DNA of 64,000 nucleotides from Pontibacter sp. G13 (lineage in GTDB: Bacteria > Bacteroidota > Bacteroidia > J057), in contig NZ_CP134696.1 in the NCBI RefSeq assembly GCF_031851795.1, forward strand, positions 1,421,576 through 1,485,575, written 5' to 3'. A program made the position numbers and the translations under genes. This document shows, in pieces, positions 60,153 to 64,000 of the stretch. Position 1 is the first letter of the stretch, and every line of letters starts with the position of its first letter. Under the pieces are notes generated by a model. It worked only from the letters and a program-made list of their open reading frames with translations, ran no database searches and had not been told where the DNA came from.

Positions 60153-62402
60153 ATGAAGATGTTCAAAAAAAGGTATTTACTCGCACTTGGGATTATTGGC
60201 TCGCTCCTCTTCGTGAGTCAAGGGATCGTACAGGTCCAAATCAGATCCCAAGAAAACGATGCAGAGGAAATCAATATCGCTGGCCGTCAACGGATGTTGA
60301 GTCAGCGGATTCCCAAAGCATTGATGGCCTACCAACTCAGCCCAATCCCGGACGTTCAGTCTGAGCGAATGCATCAGGCGATGGAGGCCTATTCACTTTG
60401 GCGAGAATCCCACCAATGGCTCAAGGACGGCCAAAGCCGATCAGCCAATCATTCTCAGGCCATTCTGCTTCTATTCGAAGAATTGGAGCCCCATTATTTG
60501 GCGATGGAGCAAGCGGTGAGTATGTACCTCCAACAGCCCTCCGACGCTCAGCTCAATCGAATCCTATTGGCTTCAGAGGAGTTTCTTCCACGAATGAATC
60601 GAATCGTCAAACAGTACGAGGAGGAGGCCCAGACAGAGGTTCACATGCTGGGATGGATTGAGGGGTTCATCTTTGTCATTGCCCTGGCGGTGCTATACAT
60701 GGAGGCCAAATGGATCTTCCAACCCCTCATGAGGACCCTCAACGAGTCGTTGAAGACCCGTGATGAACAAGCCGCTGCCCTTCTAGAAAAGAACAACCTC
60801 CTCGAATCTGCCAAATCAGATGCCCTCAACGCCAACTCCGCGAAATCCCAGTTCCTCGCCAATATGAGTCACGAGATCCGAACTCCGATGAATGGTATCA
60901 TCGGAATGACGGAATTGCTCTCTCAGACTTTGCTTGATCCGGAACAACGAGAATTTGTCGAAGCCGTGGGCACCAGCGCAGACAGGCTCCTGATGATCAT
61001 CAACGACATCCTGGATGTCTCCAAAATCGAGGCCGGAAAGCTCGAACTGGAAGAAGCGCCCTGCGATCTTCAGGAAATCCTCGAAGAAACCATGGCCATC
61101 GTGGCGCCTACCGCTCGGAAAAAGGAACTGGAACTTTTCTATGATTGGGATGACCAAATTCCTGCACGAATTTATGGCGACAGCCTGAGGATCAGACAAG
61201 TACTCATCAACCTACTTGGAAACGCACTGAAATTCACCCAGTCAGGCCATGTATTTACCCAAGCCAAACTCCGTGAAAAGGTCGGGGAGGAAGTTATCAT
61301 AGATCTACATGTGGTGGACACGGGAATCGGCATTGAGCAAGAACAGCAGGAAAAGCTATTCGAACCCTTTACGCAAGCCGATACCTCTACCTCTCGCAAT
61401 TTCGGAGGAACGGGATTGGGGCTGACCATTTCCAAAAAACTAGTCGAGCTGATGAATGGAGGCATTTCTGTGACTTCCAGTCCCGGAGAAGGCTCTGATT
61501 TTCATTTTCATATCAAGGTCAGAACTTTTCCCCATCACCTAGAGAATCAGGACAATTACCGAGAAGTCCTGAAAGGAAAACACGCATGGCTCATCGATGA
61601 CCATCCATTGAATTTGGCGCTGCTGCAGAAACTCTGTGATCGCTGGAAGATGAAGCACACCTCATTTTCTTGTCCCGAGGATGCGTTGAAAGCGGCCCAG
61701 ATTGCCCAAGAATTTCCGGATTGCGTGCTGACGGATTTCTTCATGCCCAAAATGGATGGCGAGGCACTCGGACGAGCGCTCAAGGCTACCCAAGGATTTG
61801 AGGATATTCCGTTGATCTTGCTGACCTCGGCACAATCCATTACGGATGATCACAAGGAAATCTTCACCTTCTGCATGTTCAAGCCCATTCGCCACGAACG
61901 ACTCAGCAGATCATTGGCGGATTCGCTCAATACCCAAAAACAGATTCAAGCACCCAGTCCAACCGAATCCGCCGAAATCGGTACGACACAATTGGCACAA
62001 AGCTTTAGGATTCTGTTGGCAGAGGACAACATCGTGAATCAGAAATTCATGACCAAGTTGCTCCAAAAAATGGGAATCCATGCAGATATCGCCAATCACG
62101 GAGGCGAAGCGCTGGAAATGCATATTCGCAAACCTTATGATCTGATCTTGATGGATATGCGGATGCCTACCATGGACGGTCTCCAAGCCACAGAAGCCAT
62201 CCGAAATTTGGCTCATGTCATGCAGCCGGTCATTCTCGCGTTGACAGCCAATGCCATGGAAGCCGACAAGGAGGCCTGCCTGGACGCAGGAATGGATGAT
62301 TTCCTCACCAAACCGATCAAGCAAGAAGTTCTTCAACGAGCCTTAGACCACTGGCTGGCGAAACTGGAGATCATTCAACTCAAAAATGGAATGGATCCTT
62401 AG
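60153..62402 (+). CDS. hybrid histidine kinase with PilJ-type N-terminal sensor and two receiver domains (paralogue)
   Basis: A 749-residue paralogue of the preceding kinase with the same order: helix 1 (6-22), [20 protein letters not shown] in the periplasmic domain, helix 2 near 170-190, HisKA with His240 in [10 protein letters not shown], HATPase ([20 protein letters not shown]), receiver 1 with Asp528 (DFFMPKMDG) and receiver 2 with Asp668 (DMRMPTMDG). The first receiver of both starts WLIDDH, slightly degenerate. The periplasmic parts have diverged more than the kinase parts, so the two may sense different signals. ATG 60153 is used; a longer frame from ATG 60126 cannot be excluded. Confidence 0.93.
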   Translation: MKMFKKRYLLALGIIGSLLFVSQGIVQVQIRSQENDAEEINIAGRQRMLSQRIPKALMAYQLSPIPDVQSERMHQAMEAYSLWRESHQWLKDGQSRSANHSQAILLLFEELEPHYLAMEQAVSMYLQQPSDAQLNRILLASEEFLPRMNRIVKQYEEEAQTEVHMLGWIEGFIFVIALAVLYMEAKWIFQPLMRTLNESLKTRDEQAAALLEKNNLLESAKSDALNANSAKSQFLANMSHEIRTPMNGIIGMTELLSQTLLDPEQREFVEAVGTSADRLLMIINDILDVSKIEAGKLELEEAPCDLQEILEETMAIVAPTARKKELELFYDWDDQIPARIYGDSLRIRQVLINLLGNALKFTQSGHVFTQAKLREKVGEEVIIDLHVVDTGIGIEQEQQEKLFEPFTQADTSTSRNFGGTGLGLTISKKLVELMNGGISVTSSPGEGSDFHFHIKVRTFPHHLENQDNYREVLKGKHAWLIDDHPLNLALLQKLCDRWKMKHTSFSCPEDALKAAQIAQEFPDCVLTDFFMPKMDGEALGRALKATQGFEDIPLILLTSAQSITDDHKEIFTFCMFKPIRHERLSRSLADSLNTQKQIQAPSPTESAEIGTTQLAQSFRILLAEDNIVNQKFMTKLLQKMGIHADIANHGGEALEMHIRKPYDLILMDMRMPTMDGLQATEAIRNLAHVMQPVILALTANAMEADKEACLDAGMDDFLTKPIKQEVLQRALDHWLAKLEIIQLKNGMDP

Positions 62403-62492
62403 ACTTTTGGCAAAGGTTTGAAAACGGTATTTTTTTACATTTGGACAGACTGATGCGTTAGAAGGCGTAAGTTCCCAACAATCAGGGTATTT

Positions 62493-63518
62493 ATGCACCG
62501 AACGAACCTTGGACGCTATGGACTGGCAATCATGATCTGCTGGTCCATGTTCGCCTGTCATTCCAATCCGCCCCCAGTCAAATCGGTTCCACTTGAAGTG
62601 GAGATCCATCGTATTTCCGAAACCGACGTTCAATCCGAGTTGAAATTGGAGGGCGAAATTCATGCTACCTCACGGCACGATGTCGCGTTTCTGGTGGCGG
62701 GAAGAATCTTGGAATTGAAAGTCAAATCGGGGGAATCCGTGAAGAAAGGGCAACTGCTTGCCGTCATGGACAATACGGATTATCGCCAAGGGGTGCAGAT
62801 CGCCAAATCGCAGCTTGCCGAAGCCGAAGATCAGTACCAGCGGCTGTCCAATATGTATGCCGCCGGAAGTCTTGCCGAGGCTGAATTCAAGAAAGTAGAA
62901 CTCCTCAAGGAACAGGCAGAGGCCAATTACAAGATCTACCAAAACAAGCTCGCCTATACCCAACTCAGAGCGCCTATTTCGGGGAAGGTCTCCCATATCT
63001 TTGCGAGGTCAGGAACCGCTGTCAGTGAAGGACAACCCGTTCTGACGCTGATCAGTGGCGCTTCCGTCTACGCATCCGCGGGGATTCCCGAAATTCAAAT
63101 TTCTCAGGTAGAATCTTCCGATACCGCCGTAGTCATCATCCCCGCCACTCAGGATACCCTACGAGGTCCGATTGACCAAATCAGTCCTACCGCCTCGGCG
63201 ATCACCAGATCCTTCCAAGTGGACATCCTGTTGGACAATGCTTCCCAAGCGCTTCGGGAGGGCATGCTCTGTACCGTATCGCTTCCTCTCGAACATCGCA
63301 GCGACCAAATCCTGATTCCCATCGACTGGGTTCAAGCGGATGCTGACGATCTGAAATATGTGTTCGTAGTGGAAGACTCCATTGCCAAAAAACGACGCAT
63401 TCTACTCGGGAATATTCACGGCAACCGCATCGAGGTCGAACAAGGACTCCAAGCAGGAGATGCCATCATTCAATCCCCTCCTACAACCCTGACCGACGGA
63501 GCACGCATTCGATACTAA
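62493..63518 (+). CDS. RND efflux periplasmic adaptor lipoprotein (AcrA/MFP family)
   Basis: A 341-residue protein with a lipobox SMFAC (Cys at about residue 22), so anchored to the inner membrane. Lipoyl half 1 is RILELKVKSGESVKKGQLL, a coiled-coil hairpin runs from about 95 to 150 (IAKSQLAEAEDQYQRLSNMY), half 2 is LRAPISGKVSHIFARSGTAV, and beta-barrel and membrane-proximal domains follow. It joins the RND pump encoded next to an outer-membrane channel. Its stop is four bases before the start of the pump gene. Confidence 0.93.
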   Translation: MHRTNLGRYGLAIMICWSMFACHSNPPPVKSVPLEVEIHRISETDVQSELKLEGEIHATSRHDVAFLVAGRILELKVKSGESVKKGQLLAVMDNTDYRQGVQIAKSQLAEAEDQYQRLSNMYAAGSLAEAEFKKVELLKEQAEANYKIYQNKLAYTQLRAPISGKVSHIFARSGTAVSEGQPVLTLISGASVYASAGIPEIQISQVESSDTAVVIIPATQDTLRGPIDQISPTASAITRSFQVDILLDNASQALREGMLCTVSLPLEHRSDQILIPIDWVQADADDLKYVFVVEDSIAKKRRILLGNIHGNRIEVEQGLQAGDAIIQSPPTTLTDGARIRY

Positions 63519-63522
63519 CCCC

Positions 63523-64000
63523 ATGTCCATCGTAAAATCTGCCCTGGATCATCGCCAGATCGTTTTGTTGTTTGCGGCCTTGTTGTTGGCGTATGGCACT
63601 TTTGCCTTGCTGACCATGCCGCGACGTGAAGATCCCAAATTCAATATCCGGGAGGGCCTGATCGTGGCTGCCTATCCCGGAGCCTCCAATGTGGAAATCG
63701 AACAGCAGGTAACCACCCAGATTGAGGAGTTGCTATTCAGTTTTGAAGAGGTCCGAAAAGACAAAACCTACTCCAATTCCCGTCAAGGCGTGCTGTACAT
63801 CGTGGTGGAACTACAATCCTACGTGACCAATCCCGATCCATTTTGGGCCAAACTCCAGCACGCACTCAATACCCTCAAACTGACCCAGCTTCCACCTGGC
63901 GTCATAGGTCCCGTGGTACAATCGGACTTTGGGGATACCATTGCCTTGTTGATGGCCTTTCAAAGCAAGGAACGGGACAGTCGTGAATTGCGCCAATATG
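63523..64000 (+). CDS. RND family efflux pump permease (5' part, cut by window edge)
   Basis: From ATG 63523 the frame is open to the window end (159 complete codons). The sequence starts MSIVKSALDHRQIVLLFAAL, has the first transmembrane helix, MPRREDPKFNIREGLIVAAYPGA at the start of the first periplasmic domain, and EIEQQVTTQIEELLF, matching the N-terminus of AcrB/HAE1-type pumps (usually about 1000-1050 residues). It probably exports drugs or lipophilic compounds using proton motive force. The downstream operon content is not visible. Confidence 0.93.
   Translation, partial: MSIVKSALDHRQIVLLFAALLLAYGTFALLTMPRREDPKFNIREGLIVAAYPGASNVEIEQQVTTQIEELLFSFEEVRKDKTYSNSRQGVLYIVVELQSYVTNPDPFWAKLQHALNTLKLTQLPPGVIGPVVQSDFGDTIALLMAFQSKERDSRELRQY

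Overview
The window looks like a chromosomal segment of a free-living, probably marine member of the Bacteroidota, most likely near the Saprospiria (Lewinella-like); the exact lineage is inference. The pointers are two secreted proteins with C-terminal type IX secretion (T9SS) sorting domains, a TonB-dependent receptor with an N-terminal carboxypeptidase-regulatory-like domain, BshB1 of bacillithiol synthesis, a ParB-DUF5683 pair, several TAnnTTTG-type promoter boxes and a general lack of strong Shine-Dalgarno sequences. No rRNA, tRNA, CRISPR array or prophage was seen.

Layout. 0-13 kb: CBS protein (partial), two small coupled genes, NADAR protein, phosphonatase-like HAD hydrolase, a six-PAS hybrid histidine kinase, a DnaE-type polymerase of the shorter class, and two paralogous membrane proteins. 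13.3-14.8 kb: an IS200-like Y1 transposase inside a direct array of about 135-151 bp units, each with three hairpins. 14.8-32.7 kb: sulfatase, DUF5683, parB, acs, alpha/beta hydrolase, GH42-like glycosidase, bshB1, a T9SS protein, rseP, aroC and TRAP permeases DctM/DctQ. 32.8-33.7 kb: gene-free repeat block. 33.7-47.4 kb: PP2C-TPR membrane protein, atypical FabH homologue, small membrane protein, T9SS beta-helix protein with an upstream TonB receptor, GH15 glucosidase and dxr. 47.4-54.8 kb: secreted protein and a six-gene exporter operon (TolC, HlyD, two ATPases, two ABC-2 permeases). 54.8-56.2 kb: second gene-free repeat block. 56.2-64 kb: EEP nuclease/phosphatase-like protein, two paralogous hybrid histidine kinases with PilJ-type sensor regions, and the start of an RND efflux operon.

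The most unusual content is non-coding. A dispersed repeat family (here 'GTGCGG repeats', about 170-230 bp) occurs at least eight times, always between genes and in both orientations. Two copies carry a 43-bp hairpin with a compensatory base-pair change. Four copies form two facing pairs that enclose members of a second repeat family. With the transposase-centred hairpin array, this suggests several non-autonomous repeat systems active in this genome.

Functional themes: envelope traffic and efflux (ABC-2 exporter, RND pump, TonB receptor, T9SS cargo, RseP); polymer use (sulfatase, GH42-like and GH15 enzymes, acs, TRAP); and signalling through large hybrid kinases and a PP2C-like protein without adjacent DNA-binding response regulators. 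Starts were chosen by family alignment and gene overlap because ribosome binding sites are weak. All family names come from reading motifs, not from database searches.
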